Source: Rhodocyclales bacterium RIFCSPLOWO2_02_FULL_63_24 (GTDB taxonomy: Bacteria > Pseudomonadota > Gammaproteobacteria > Burkholderiales > Rhodocyclaceae). Taken from it: a DNA stretch of 57,598 nt. The notes under the pieces were generated by a model, which worked only from the letters and a program-made list of their open reading frames with translations, ran no database searches and was not told where the DNA came from. The stretch spans positions 1-57,598 of the forward strand of contig MHZX01000065.1 of NCBI GenBank assembly GCA_001828935.1. The letters run 5' to 3'. Each line of letters opens with the position of its first letter. Within the stretch, counting starts at the first letter, position 1. The translations under genes and the position numbers were made by a program. This document shows, piece by piece, positions 24,738 to 32,593 of this stretch.

Positions 24738-26317
24738 TGTTGTTCCTCTCCCGTTACTCCGTTACTGTTGCCACCAAGCAATGGCTGTGGCAGGGTAATT
24801 TCGACGGTCGTTCCTTTGCCGACGTGTGAATCGATCTTGATGTCGCCGCCGGCGCTGCAGATCAGCGAGCGGCACAGCGCCAAGCCGAGTCCGGAGCCAC
24901 GCCCCGGGGCCTTGGTTGTGAAATGTTCGATGAACACCTTGTCCATGTTCTCTGGCGTAATGCCGCAGCCGTTGTCGCTTACTGCAATTCGTACTGCGCC
25001 ATCGCGCATCTGTGTCGTGACCGTGATCAGGGGTTGTCGATCCAGATAGTTCTCGAGGGAGTCGGCGGCATTGATCAGGAGGTTCATCAGTACCTGCACG
25101 ACGTGGTCGGCTACGGCATGCACCGCTGGCAGATTGTGATCGAGCTGTTGCACGAGTTCCAGGCGGCGGAAGCGGCGGTCGAATCCGACAAAGTTGCAGG
25201 TGCTGCGTACCAAGCCGTTTATGTCGATAAGTTCTGGCTCCGGCGACTGCGGAACGGAAAATTCTCCGATCTGACGCGTAATCTGCATCACCCGTCCGGC
25301 CTGTTCCATTATCAGTTTCGGATGGCAGCCCTGCCTGCCGCAGCCGGGTTCGCATTCGCCATCGATCATGGCTTGCGCCACCCCAACAATGGCCGACAGC
25401 GGATTATTGATTTCGTGGGCTACGGCGGCGGCCAGGGAGCCGACCGCCGCCATCTTGTCTTTATGGAACTTTTGCTGGCGGCCTAACTCGATCTGCGTTT
25501 CGCGTTTACGTAGTTCGTCCTGCATGTTGTTTACGGCATCGATGAGGTTGCCCAATTCGTCGTGACGCGTGACGGATAGAGGGGTGCCGCGGTAGCCGCG
25601 TACGATTTCGGTGGCCCGTTCCTGCGCGCGCAGGATATCCGCGGCGAGGCGGCGAAAAAACCACATCATCAATCCACTCAGAAAGCCAAGGCCGATTACG
25701 ACGCATAGGATCCACTCGACGGTCAGGCGATTGTGGGTGTTTTCGTAATCCTCGAGCAACCATTGCTTACGGCTGCGGATGTCGCTGGTGATGGCATCAA
25801 GATCTATGACGATGCGGTGGAAAATACCACGGATGTCAGCAACAACCGTTCGGTTGGGGCGCTCAAGCAACTGCGTCATGCTCTTCTTCAGGAGCGAAGC
25901 ATGTTCGGCAATCGGCGCGTAATGCTGTTCTAGTTTGCTCAAACCACTCAGTACCGCCTCGATTTCCAGGCCCAGAATTTTCGAGGAGACGTCGACATTG
26001 GGCGAAAAGTAGTTCTCGTTGACCGTCAAGATAGCGCGGGCCACCAGTATATTGAGTGCGACTACGCGTTCCTCTCGCTGATGAATTTCGTTGAGTAACT
26101 GGACCGAGTCGATCAAGGAATGCCGCTCGTAGGCAACCACGATTGATACCAGAACAAAATAAACTACCATAACCGCCAGGGTCACCAAACCTTTATAGGC
26201 GAGGGAAGTCCTTGACTTGCGCGGGCTTAAGGCCCGCGCCATTGACCATTTTTCGAGGCCTGCTTTTTGCTCTATGCCTTCGGCCATACTTGCAAATTCC
26301 TGCATTGGAGTCATCAT
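24725..26317 (-). CDS. Membrane histidine kinase with a cysteine-rich insert after the H-box
   Basis: About 530 residues. Helix near 42-62, periplasmic helical domain to about 200, second helix near 202-221, HAMP, coiled linker, DHp domain with VAHEINNPLSAIVG (His about 301), then the HATPase domain with NLLINAADSLENY, SDNGCGI and GRGSGLGLALCRSL. Directly after the H-box helix is GECEPGCGRQGCHP, three cysteines and a histidine that ordinary kinases lack, suggesting a metal or redox site in the helical bundle. The start is uncertain: ATGs at 26317, 26314, 26305 and 26287 are possible, and AGG precedes the first two. It is the partner of the sigma-54 regulator. Confidence 0.92.
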   Translation of the reverse strand: MMTPMQEFASMAEGIEQKAGLEKWSMARALSPRKSRTSLAYKGLVTLAVMVVYFVLVSIVVAYERHSLIDSVQLLNEIHQREERVVALNILVARAILTVNENYFSPNVDVSSKILGLEIEAVLSGLSKLEQHYAPIAEHASLLKKSMTQLLERPNRTVVADIRGIFHRIVIDLDAITSDIRSRKQWLLEDYENTHNRLTVEWILCVVIGLGFLSGLMMWFFRRLAADILRAQERATEIVRGYRGTPLSVTRHDELGNLIDAVNNMQDELRKRETQIELGRQQKFHKDKMAAVGSLAAAVAHEINNPLSAIVGVAQAMIDGECEPGCGRQGCHPKLIMEQAGRVMQITRQIGEFSVPQSPEPELIDINGLVRSTCNFVGFDRRFRRLELVQQLDHNLPAVHAVADHVVQVLMNLLINAADSLENYLDRQPLITVTTQMRDGAVRIAVSDNGCGITPENMDKVFIEHFTTKAPGRGSGLGLALCRSLICSAGGDIKIDSHVGKGTTVEITLPQPLLGGNSNGVTGEEQQCMS

Positions 26318-26363
26318 AGTGCCTGAACAGCTACGGAGCCTAAACAAGGAATCCTTTCATACA

Positions 26364-26891
26364 ATGTTTCAGCTTCTCCTTTTGGCCGGCCTATTGGCGT
26401 TTGCGCATCCTGCACTTGCCGATGCTCTTGGCGACGGAATGCAGGCATACGAGTCTGGACGGTACGGCCAGGCAATTCAATTACTCACACCGCTCGCAAA
26501 TCAAAGCAATTCCCAAGCCCAATTTCATTTGGGAATGATGCATTATCATGGGCAGGGTTTTCCCGAAGACGAGAAACTGGCAGTCTATTGGCTTCGAAAA
26601 GCAGCTTTGCAAGGTCATGCCAAGGCAATGTTCGAGTTGGGCAATGCCTATTTGTTGGGTCACGAGGCGGCAAAACTCGTTCCCGATCCTGATCGGGAGG
26701 CGGCCCTTTGGTACTTCCAGGCAGCGAGCGCCGGTCATGCCGAAGCTCAATATCATCTCGGCCTGCTTTTTCTTGCGGGAAAAGGCGTTATTGAGAGCCG
26801 CAAGGAGGCTATGAACTGGTTCAGGAAGGCTGCCGCGCAAGGCCATCCAGAAGCGAAACGAGCTGTAGGTCGCGTCGATAGCGGCAAGTAG
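26364..26891 (+). CDS. Secreted Sel1-like repeat protein
   Basis: 175 residues, signal peptide MFQLLLLAGLLAFAHPALA, then four Sel1/TPR units: AIQLLTPLANQSNSQAQFHL, AVYWLRKAALQGHAKAMFEL, ALWYFQAASAGHAEAQYHLG and AMNWFRKAAAQGHPEAKRAV. It ends VDSGK. It is divergent from the histidine kinase gene, and its stop abuts (no gap) the stop of the convergent TlpA-like gene. Probably a periplasmic scaffold, a second member of the same type as the 22691 gene. No enzymatic motif is seen. Confidence 0.85.
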   Translation: MFQLLLLAGLLAFAHPALADALGDGMQAYESGRYGQAIQLLTPLANQSNSQAQFHLGMMHYHGQGFPEDEKLAVYWLRKAALQGHAKAMFELGNAYLLGHEAAKLVPDPDREAALWYFQAASAGHAEAQYHLGLLFLAGKGVIESRKEAMNWFRKAAAQGHPEAKRAVGRVDSGK

Positions 26892-27497
26892 TCAGTATTT
26901 GAGGCCCACGCTGGATGCGATTGCGCTCTGTAACGCCGGGTCAGTCCAGGCGCGTGGACCCACCCAAGCTTCGCGAATGACGCCGTCGCCACCGACCAGG
27001 TATGTCGTCGGAAATCCTGGTAACTGGAGAGCCGTTGCTGACCATTGCTGGGCGTCATCGATTAGCACAGTGAAGCTAAGCCGTTCATGCAGCAGGTATT
27101 CCCTGACTAGATTTCGATCCGTATCGACGCTGATGGCCAATAGTTCGAGTCCCTTTGGCCCGAGTTTTCCATAGAGAGCGTTGAGGTCCCCCATTTCCTT
27201 GCGACAGGGCGGGCACCAGGTCGCCCAGAAGTTTATCAGCAGCGGCAGCCCCAGATACTGGTCGATGTCATGCACTACGCCGTCAAGAGTGGGCAGCGCA
27301 AACTTAGGGAAGAGTGAACCTTTCCAGGGGCGATCAGGTTCTTGGCTGCAGCCGTTCAACCAAAGCGCTGAGTGACAGGCGCATGCGGCGATTGTTCCGA
27401 CTACGCGTCGTCGCGACCGGGACCGCAGTTCTGAGCGGCTAGTTGATGGGGACTGCATCCCGGATTTGGTCGGCGACGTAGTCGGCTGCCTTGTCAT
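26892..27497 (-). CDS. TlpA/ResA-like thioredoxin lipoprotein
   Basis: 201 residues. Start MTRQPTTSPTKSG follows AGGA by 8 nt. A basic N-region with SRSRRRVVGTIAACACH precedes a lipobox-like LNGC, so it is probably a membrane-anchored periplasmic lipoprotein. The thioredoxin fold has NFWATWCPPCRKEMGDL with active-site CPPC and the cis-proline region GFPTTYLVGGDG. TlpA/ResA proteins keep apocytochrome cysteines reduced for haem attachment or deliver electrons in copper-site assembly; proximity to the ccm genes favours the first. It is convergent with and abuts the Sel1 gene. Confidence 0.87.
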   Translation of the reverse strand: MTRQPTTSPTKSGMQSPSTSRSELRSRSRRRVVGTIAACACHSALWLNGCSQEPDRPWKGSLFPKFALPTLDGVVHDIDQYLGLPLLINFWATWCPPCRKEMGDLNALYGKLGPKGLELLAISVDTDRNLVREYLLHERLSFTVLIDDAQQWSATALQLPGFPTTYLVGGDGVIREAWVGPRAWTDPALQSAIASSVGLKY

Positions 27498-27876
27498 TGG
27501 GATATTCCTGGGCGAGCATGGTCTACGAGGGCTGACATAGGAGGTGGCTGAAGCTAGTCGCGAATCTCAAGCGAAGCGGTATGGGTCTTCGTGCGGTCGA
27601 TGTGGCGTCCCGTTGGCAATTGTGTCGCATCAGAGTACTTCAAGTCGGCAACTTTCTCGCCCTTGGAAAAATTTTCTCAAAATAAAGAATAACTCATTCT
27701 TCCCAAGCATCGGTCTCTCCGATTGCGCGGCAGTGGGGATTGGTGGTCACTTCCATTTACCGTTAACCCGCCGACTTCGGCTGTGTTTGCGGCAGAACCG
27801 GAGAGGCAACCATGAAGATGAATCCAAGCAGGTTGTCCTCAATGCTTCGCATCGGGCTCCCCCTGACCCGCCGCAG
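27498..27876. other. Intergenic region with hairpin and a possible short reading frame
   Basis: About 380 bp. An AT-rich stretch (27660-27700) could hold a promoter. A palindromic GCCGA-CT-TCGGC hairpin follows near 27771-27782. A well-formed ribosome site GGAGAGG precedes ATG 27812, which opens a 43-codon frame (MKMNPSRLSSMLRIGLPLTR) running antisense into the end of ccmI and stopping at 27943. No family resemblance is seen, so I do not call it a gene. Confidence 0.4.
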
Positions 27877-29100
27877 TCATCGCACAGGCTTGGAGATGGT
27901 CACTCGAACGGCATCGCTGCCAGTTGATACCTGCTCGACGTAGCCTTCCAAGTCGCCCTTGCTCGGCGTCGCGCTGCCGCTTTTCGATATCCGAGCACCG
28001 ACGGTCACCTGGGCGTGGTCCGTGAGCTTGGGGCCGCCGGCCATGCCCATGCTGTCATCCAGCGTGAAGCGTGCAGGCAGATCGCCGACAGTCATGCGCT
28101 GGATTGCGAGCGGCATGCGTGGTCCAGACACGGCACGTGCGAAAACGAAGACGGTATCTGTATTTGCCACTTGGCCACGCAAGACTGAATCCAGGGACAC
28201 GATGCCTCGAATCGACTTGGCCGACACCACGGAGTTGGTTTGGACTGGGGTTTGCCCCGACCGGGCTTCGGCATCGGCAATGCTGTTCTTAATGCGCGTC
28301 GCGACGGTTGAATCGGCAGGCACCACTGTCAATACCTTGCGCCATTCGCCTATGGCACCAGCGTAGTCCTGGCGCTCGAAGGCTGATGAGCCGGAAAGCG
28401 CCAATGCCTTTATGTTGCGCGGATCCGCCGCGAGTGCGCGCTTGATGATTTTCTCGGGTTCGCCCTGCAGGCTGCGCCCCTGGGCCATCGCCAAGGTGTC
28501 GGCATAGTCCGACAACAGTTGGGCATCCTCCGGCAGCAGGCTCGTGGCACGCCCGAATGCGGCTGATGCTTCTGGGAAACGGCCCAGTGCTCCGTAGGAT
28601 CGTGCCAGCATCAGCCAACCCTCGCCATCTGCCGGGTTTTCCTGCAGGCGTTCGGCGAGCTTCGCCGCCATCGCCTCGATCTGCTGTGGGGTCACGGCGT
28701 GGGTGTTGGATTGCTGCGCGCTTTGGATCGAGGTCGACTGCAGGACTGCCGGTGCGCCGAGCACCAAGTACAGCCCGGCAGACAAGGCGACGACTGCCGT
28801 GCCAACTGTTGCTGCAAGCCGCACGGGGCGCTTGTCGACCGGGGTATGGAGATCAGTCGGGCGGCCGTCTTCTATGGCGCGGCGTTCGATTTCGGCTCGC
28901 TCTGTTTCATACTGGGCGGGATCCAGTGTTCCGGCGCGACGTTCACTATCCAGTTCCAATAGTTGCTCGCGCAACACTTGCAGGCTTAGCGTCGAGGAGT
29001 CCGTAGCGCCGGAATTCCTAGAGGGTTTCAGGAGTGGCAGCAGCACGGCCGCAAGAGCCGCGGCGACGAGAAGTGCTGCCAGGATCAGGAAGGTAGTCAT
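27877..29100 (-). CDS. ccmI: Cytochrome c maturation protein CcmI
   Basis: 407 residues. Two N-terminal transmembrane segments (MTTFLILAALLVAAALAAVLL and about 95-115) flank a cytoplasmic loop with LREQLLELDSERRAGTLDPAQ, the leucine-zipper-like segment of CcmI-1. The periplasmic CcmI-2 part has TPR-like repeats (GEGWLMLARSYGALGRFPEA, DYAGAIGEWRKVLTVVP), and a C-terminal VFVFARAVSGPRMPLAI domain. It captures the C-terminus of apocytochromes c and presents them to CcmF/H haem lyase. It overlaps ccmH by 4 bp, closing the ccmF-G-H-I operon. Confidence 0.95.
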   Translation of the reverse strand: MTTFLILAALLVAAALAAVLLPLLKPSRNSGATDSSTLSLQVLREQLLELDSERRAGTLDPAQYETERAEIERRAIEDGRPTDLHTPVDKRPVRLAATVGTAVVALSAGLYLVLGAPAVLQSTSIQSAQQSNTHAVTPQQIEAMAAKLAERLQENPADGEGWLMLARSYGALGRFPEASAAFGRATSLLPEDAQLLSDYADTLAMAQGRSLQGEPEKIIKRALAADPRNIKALALSGSSAFERQDYAGAIGEWRKVLTVVPADSTVATRIKNSIADAEARSGQTPVQTNSVVSAKSIRGIVSLDSVLRGQVANTDTVFVFARAVSGPRMPLAIQRMTVGDLPARFTLDDSMGMAGGPKLTDHAQVTVGARISKSGSATPSKGDLEGYVEQVSTGSDAVRVTISKPVR

Positions 29101-29558
29101 TGCTGTATTCCTTCGCCGCGCAGCAGGGCTGCGGCAGCCGCATGCTCGGCTGCCGTCAGCGGCGCATTCGGTGGCCTTCGGCGCAGTTTGATGACAAAAG
29201 CCGCGAGAGCGGCGACCAACAACAGAAAAGGCCCAGCCCAGAGCAGCCAGGTGGTGTTTTTCACAGGCGGCCGATAGAGGACGAAATCGCCATAGCGCTG
29301 AACGAGGAAATCGACTACCTGCTTGTCGCTCATGCCCTGTTTGAGCATTTCACGTACTTGGTTTTTGAGGTCGATGGCCAGTTCCGCATGGGAATCGGCG
29401 ATGCTCTGGTTTTGGCAGACGAGACAGCGCAATTCTTCGGCAAGCTTGTTGACGCGTGCCTCCAGTACGGGGTCGGCGGCGGCGGGGGCTGCTTCGCTGC
29501 CGATCGCGGCGGCCATCCAGCAGCAGGTCGCGATGAATGCAATCAGGACGTTACGCAC
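29097..29558 (-). CDS. ccmH: Cytochrome c maturation protein CcmH
   Basis: 153 residues. Signal peptide followed by the CcmH signature LRCLVCQNQSIADSHAELA with the redox-active CxxC that reduces the apocytochrome haem-binding cysteines. The MLKQGMSDKQVVDFLVQRYGDF-type block follows, and one C-terminal membrane helix (WLLWAGPFLLLVAALAAFVI). It is part of the System I haem lyase with CcmF and CcmI. It overlaps ccmG by 8 bp and ccmI by 4 bp, indicating strong coupling. CcmABCDE are not in the window and must lie beyond or elsewhere. Confidence 0.95.
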   Translation of the reverse strand: MRNVLIAFIATCCWMAAAIGSEAAPAAADPVLEARVNKLAEELRCLVCQNQSIADSHAELAIDLKNQVREMLKQGMSDKQVVDFLVQRYGDFVLYRPPVKNTTWLLWAGPFLLLVAALAAFVIKLRRRPPNAPLTAAEHAAAAALLRGEGIQQ

Positions 29559-30078
29559 CGTTGAGATCCTTTGCCATGGGCAGGATTTTTTCGTCCAGGA
29601 CTTTCGGTGTCAGCGGGCCGATGTGTTTGTAGCGGATCGCACCGTTCTTGTCGATGAGAAACGATTCGGGTACGCCATAAACGCCGTAATCGATGCCGAC
29701 TCGGCCGTCTCGATCATACGCCGACAGCATGTAGGGGTCGCCGTGTTCGCGTAGCCATGCGATGCCGGCTTCGCGATCATCCTTGTAGTCGAGTCCGATG
29801 ACCGGCAAAGTTCCCCGTTTGGCGAGATCGAGCAGCACTGGATGTTCTTGGCGGCAGGAGACGCACCACGACGCCCAGACGTTGAACAGCCAGACCTTAC
29901 CCTTCATGTCTGTGGGGTTGATGCTTGCCTGTATGGCATGGAGTTGAGGCAGGTTGAACGCAGGCGCAGGCTTGTTGATCAGCGGTGAAGGGACTTCGCG
30001 CGGATTGAGCCGCAGACCGGCGGCGAGAAAGCCGACGAGGACTAGAAAAACCGCCAGTGGCCAAATAAAGCGTCGCAT
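29551..30078 (-). CDS. ccmG: Thiol:disulfide interchange protein CcmG (DsbE)
   Basis: 175 residues, N-terminal membrane anchor (WPLAVFLVLVGFLAAGLRL) and periplasmic thioredoxin fold with active site WASWCVSCRQEHPVL and the family acidic/insert region GLDYKDDREAGIAWL. The cis-proline loop is GVPESFLIDKNG. It reduces CcmH/apocytochrome disulfides with electrons from DsbD/CcdA. The CVSC dipeptide differs from the common CPTC but such variation is known in the family. Placed between ccmF (13 bp upstream) and ccmH (8 bp overlap). Confidence 0.95.
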   Translation of the reverse strand: MRRFIWPLAVFLVLVGFLAAGLRLNPREVPSPLINKPAPAFNLPQLHAIQASINPTDMKGKVWLFNVWASWCVSCRQEHPVLLDLAKRGTLPVIGLDYKDDREAGIAWLREHGDPYMLSAYDRDGRVGIDYGVYGVPESFLIDKNGAIRYKHIGPLTPKVLDEKILPMAKDLNGA

Positions 30079-30091
30079 TTTGTTCTATTCC

Positions 30092-32053
30092 TCAGGCTGG
30101 CATGGCGACGATTGTTGGCGCCTTGCGTTCGGCAAGGCGGTAGCGGCGATCGCTGGCGGCGACAAGGCCGCCTAAGGCCATCATCAGGCACCCGATCCAA
30201 ACCCATGCAATCAAAGGCTTGTGCTGGACACGCACGATCCAGGTTTGCTGGTCGACCGCTTCGCCCAGCGACACATAGATGTCGCGGAATAGCCCGGCGT
30301 CGATCGCCGCTTCGGTCATTGGCATGCGTTGGACCATGTAGAGTCGCTTTTCCGGCAGCATGGTAGCGAGTATGCGTCCGTCGCGGCTGACTTCCATTCG
30401 CGCGCGCGCGGCCATGTAGTTCGGGCCGCGCATTTCCTCGACATCGAGCAGCTTGAAGCCATATCCGGCCACGCTGGTGGTGTCGCCAGGGGCCATGCGC
30501 ACTTCGTTGGAACTTTCGTAGCCCTTCACTAACGTTACGCCGATGATGAAGATGCCGATACCGGCATGGGCGAGTGCCATGCCCCAATGGGCACGCGGCA
30601 CCGCGGCGATTTGGGCGCCAAGACCATCGCCGTTCCGGAGGCGGAAGGCGATGTGGACCGCGCTCGCTCCGATTGCCCAGCCGCCCAGTGATAGCCCGAG
30701 CATTACGAACAGCGACCAGCGCCCAAATAGGAAGGGGGTGGCGGCAGCCAGCACAAGGACGGCAAGCCCTACCCACTTCAGTCGCGACACGAGATCGAGA
30801 AATCGAGTGCGTTTCCACCGTGCGAAAGGACCCACGCCCAGTAACAGGATCACCGGAACCATCAGCGGCACAAATACGGCCTCGAAGTAGGGCGGGCCGA
30901 CGGAAATCTTGCCCAGGCCCAGCGCGTCAAGAAATAGCGGGTACAGCGTCCCGAGCAGGATTGCGCCGGCAACGACGACCAGCAGGATGTTGTTGACCAG
31001 TAGCAGCGATTCGCGCGAAACGAGCTCGAAATCGCCACCCAAGCCCACCTTCGGGGCACGCCACGCATACAGCGTCAGGGAGATTCCGACGGTCAGGGCT
31101 AAGAAAGCGAGCACGAAGACGCCTCGCTTGGGGTCTGTAGCAAACGCGTGGACCGAAGTCAGCACGCCGGAACGGACCAGAAAGGTTCCCATCAGCGACA
31201 GCGAAAAGGTAAGGATCGCCAGCAGTACTGTCCAGTTCTTGAAGCTGCCTCGTTTTTCGGTTACCGCAAGAGAATGCATCAGCGCCGTACCTACGAGCCA
31301 AGGCATGAAGGAGGCGTTCTCGACGGGATCCCAGAACCACCATCCTCCCCAGCCCAGTTCGTAATACGCCCACCAGGATCCGAGCGCGATGCCCAGCGTT
31401 AGAAACATCCAGGCTACCGTCGTCCAAGGTCGCGACCAACGTGCCCAAGCGGCGTCGAGGCGGCCCCGGATCAATGCCGCTATGGCGAAGGCGAAGGCCA
31501 CCGAAAATCCCACGTAACCCATATAAAGCATCGGCGGATGGATCGCCATGCCCGGGTCTTGCAGCAGGGGGTTCAGATCGTGCCCATCTTGGGCCGCTGG
31601 CAGCAGCCGCTCGAAAGGGTTGGAGGTCAGCAACAGGAACAACAGGAAACCGACGTTGACCAGTCCCATCACGCCCAATACCGACGCGACCATGTCTTTG
31701 GGTAAGCGTCTGCTGAAGGTGGTCACCGCCATCGACCACAATGCCAGGATCAGCACCCACAGCAACATCGAACCCTCGTGGCCGCCCCAGACCGCTGTTA
31801 CCTTGTAGAACATCGGCAGCAGCGTATTCGAATGGCCGGCTACATAGCGCACGGAGAAATCATTGCTGACAAAAGCTTGGGTCAGGCAGCCGTATGCGAC
31901 GATGACCAGAATGGAGCCGACCGCCGCCGTCGGCCTTGCCAGGGCAATCAATCGCCGGTCGTCGCGGACTGCGCCGGCAATCGAGCCGAAACCCTGAATC
32001 ACGGCTAGTGCAAGAGCGAGAATCAGGGCGAAATGACCAATTTCAGGAATCAT
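30092..32053 (-). CDS. ccmF: Cytochrome c haem lyase subunit CcmF
   Basis: 653 residues, full length, about 14-15 transmembrane segments. The tryptophan-rich haem-binding WWD region is GWGGWWFWDPVENASFMPWL. Conserved histidines flank it (GHSNTLLPMFYKVTAVWGGHEGS split across segments; MHSLAVTEKRGSFKNW). It transfers haem from CcmE to apocytochromes in the periplasmic face of the inner membrane. It heads the ccmFGHI operon. The approximately 105 bp to the next gene upstream contain an imperfect GGGTT...AACCC inverted repeat but no good terminator. Confidence 0.96.
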   Translation of the reverse strand: MIPEIGHFALILALALAVIQGFGSIAGAVRDDRRLIALARPTAAVGSILVIVAYGCLTQAFVSNDFSVRYVAGHSNTLLPMFYKVTAVWGGHEGSMLLWVLILALWSMAVTTFSRRLPKDMVASVLGVMGLVNVGFLLFLLLTSNPFERLLPAAQDGHDLNPLLQDPGMAIHPPMLYMGYVGFSVAFAFAIAALIRGRLDAAWARWSRPWTTVAWMFLTLGIALGSWWAYYELGWGGWWFWDPVENASFMPWLVGTALMHSLAVTEKRGSFKNWTVLLAILTFSLSLMGTFLVRSGVLTSVHAFATDPKRGVFVLAFLALTVGISLTLYAWRAPKVGLGGDFELVSRESLLLVNNILLVVVAGAILLGTLYPLFLDALGLGKISVGPPYFEAVFVPLMVPVILLLGVGPFARWKRTRFLDLVSRLKWVGLAVLVLAAATPFLFGRWSLFVMLGLSLGGWAIGASAVHIAFRLRNGDGLGAQIAAVPRAHWGMALAHAGIGIFIIGVTLVKGYESSNEVRMAPGDTTSVAGYGFKLLDVEEMRGPNYMAARARMEVSRDGRILATMLPEKRLYMVQRMPMTEAAIDAGLFRDIYVSLGEAVDQQTWIVRVQHKPLIAWVWIGCLMMALGGLVAASDRRYRLAERKAPTIVAMPA

Positions 32054-32158
32054 TCCTATCTCCGGGAAAAATTATGGGCTTTCCGAACCGGATACAAGAA
32101 TCAGGCCAGCTCGCATTGCTTCGTGGTGGGGTTCCGTTCGAAACGCAACCCGACGTGC

Positions 32159-32566
32159 TCAGTATTTGCGAACGACAGTGACGCCGTTGGGTGGGTTGCT
32201 GCTGATGTAGCCCACCGCGCCCGGTGTCCGGCGTACGAACTCGATGACGTCGTTGTTGCCGGACTTCACGGTCGGAGGAATTATGCCTTCGCGAAAGGAT
32301 TTCTTAGTCCAGATCGTGTTGTAGCGGGGAGCGTCCATGCGGAGCGCAGTGTCGAGGAAGGCCTCCTGCACCGGGCCGTTGTCCACCGGAACCAGCTTGA
32401 CTGAACCGGCTATCTGTTTTTCCCCCGTGAATATTTCCTTGATTTCACTGGCGGTGATCTGCGTGGCGGGGTTAGCAATGACGAATAGATCGGCGTGAGC
32501 GACGGCACTGCCAGCAAGGCCGATAGTAGCGGCCAGTATCCGCAGCGAAAATTTCTGGTAACGCAT
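32159..32566 (-). CDS. Small periplasmic phosphate-binding-like (PstS-type) protein
   Basis: 135 residues with signal peptide (MRYQKFSLRILAATIGLAGS). Single PBP-like domain with features of the short phosphate ABC transporter substrate-binding-like family: ITASEIKEIFTGEKQ, KLVPVDNGPVQEAFLDT, ALRMDAPRYNTIW and a C-terminal GAVGYISSNPPNGVTVV. Full PstS proteins are over twice this size, so it covers only one lobe. No pst permease genes are nearby. Linked to the downstream-lying porin gene (27 bp), such pairs occur commonly in proteobacteria, suggesting a role in anion uptake or sensing. Function uncertain. Confidence 0.8.
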   Translation of the reverse strand: MRYQKFSLRILAATIGLAGSAVAHADLFVIANPATQITASEIKEIFTGEKQIAGSVKLVPVDNGPVQEAFLDTALRMDAPRYNTIWTKKSFREGIIPPTVKSGNNDVIEFVRRTPGAVGYISSNPPNGVTVVRKY

Positions 32567-32593
32567 TATTCTTATCCTTCCCTTGTCCGCAGA

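Noticed and set aside
27380-27420. Cys-rich signal segment of the TlpA-like protein as a haem site
   Set aside because: The string is Cys-Ala-Cys-His, not CXXCH, and lies in the lipoprotein signal.
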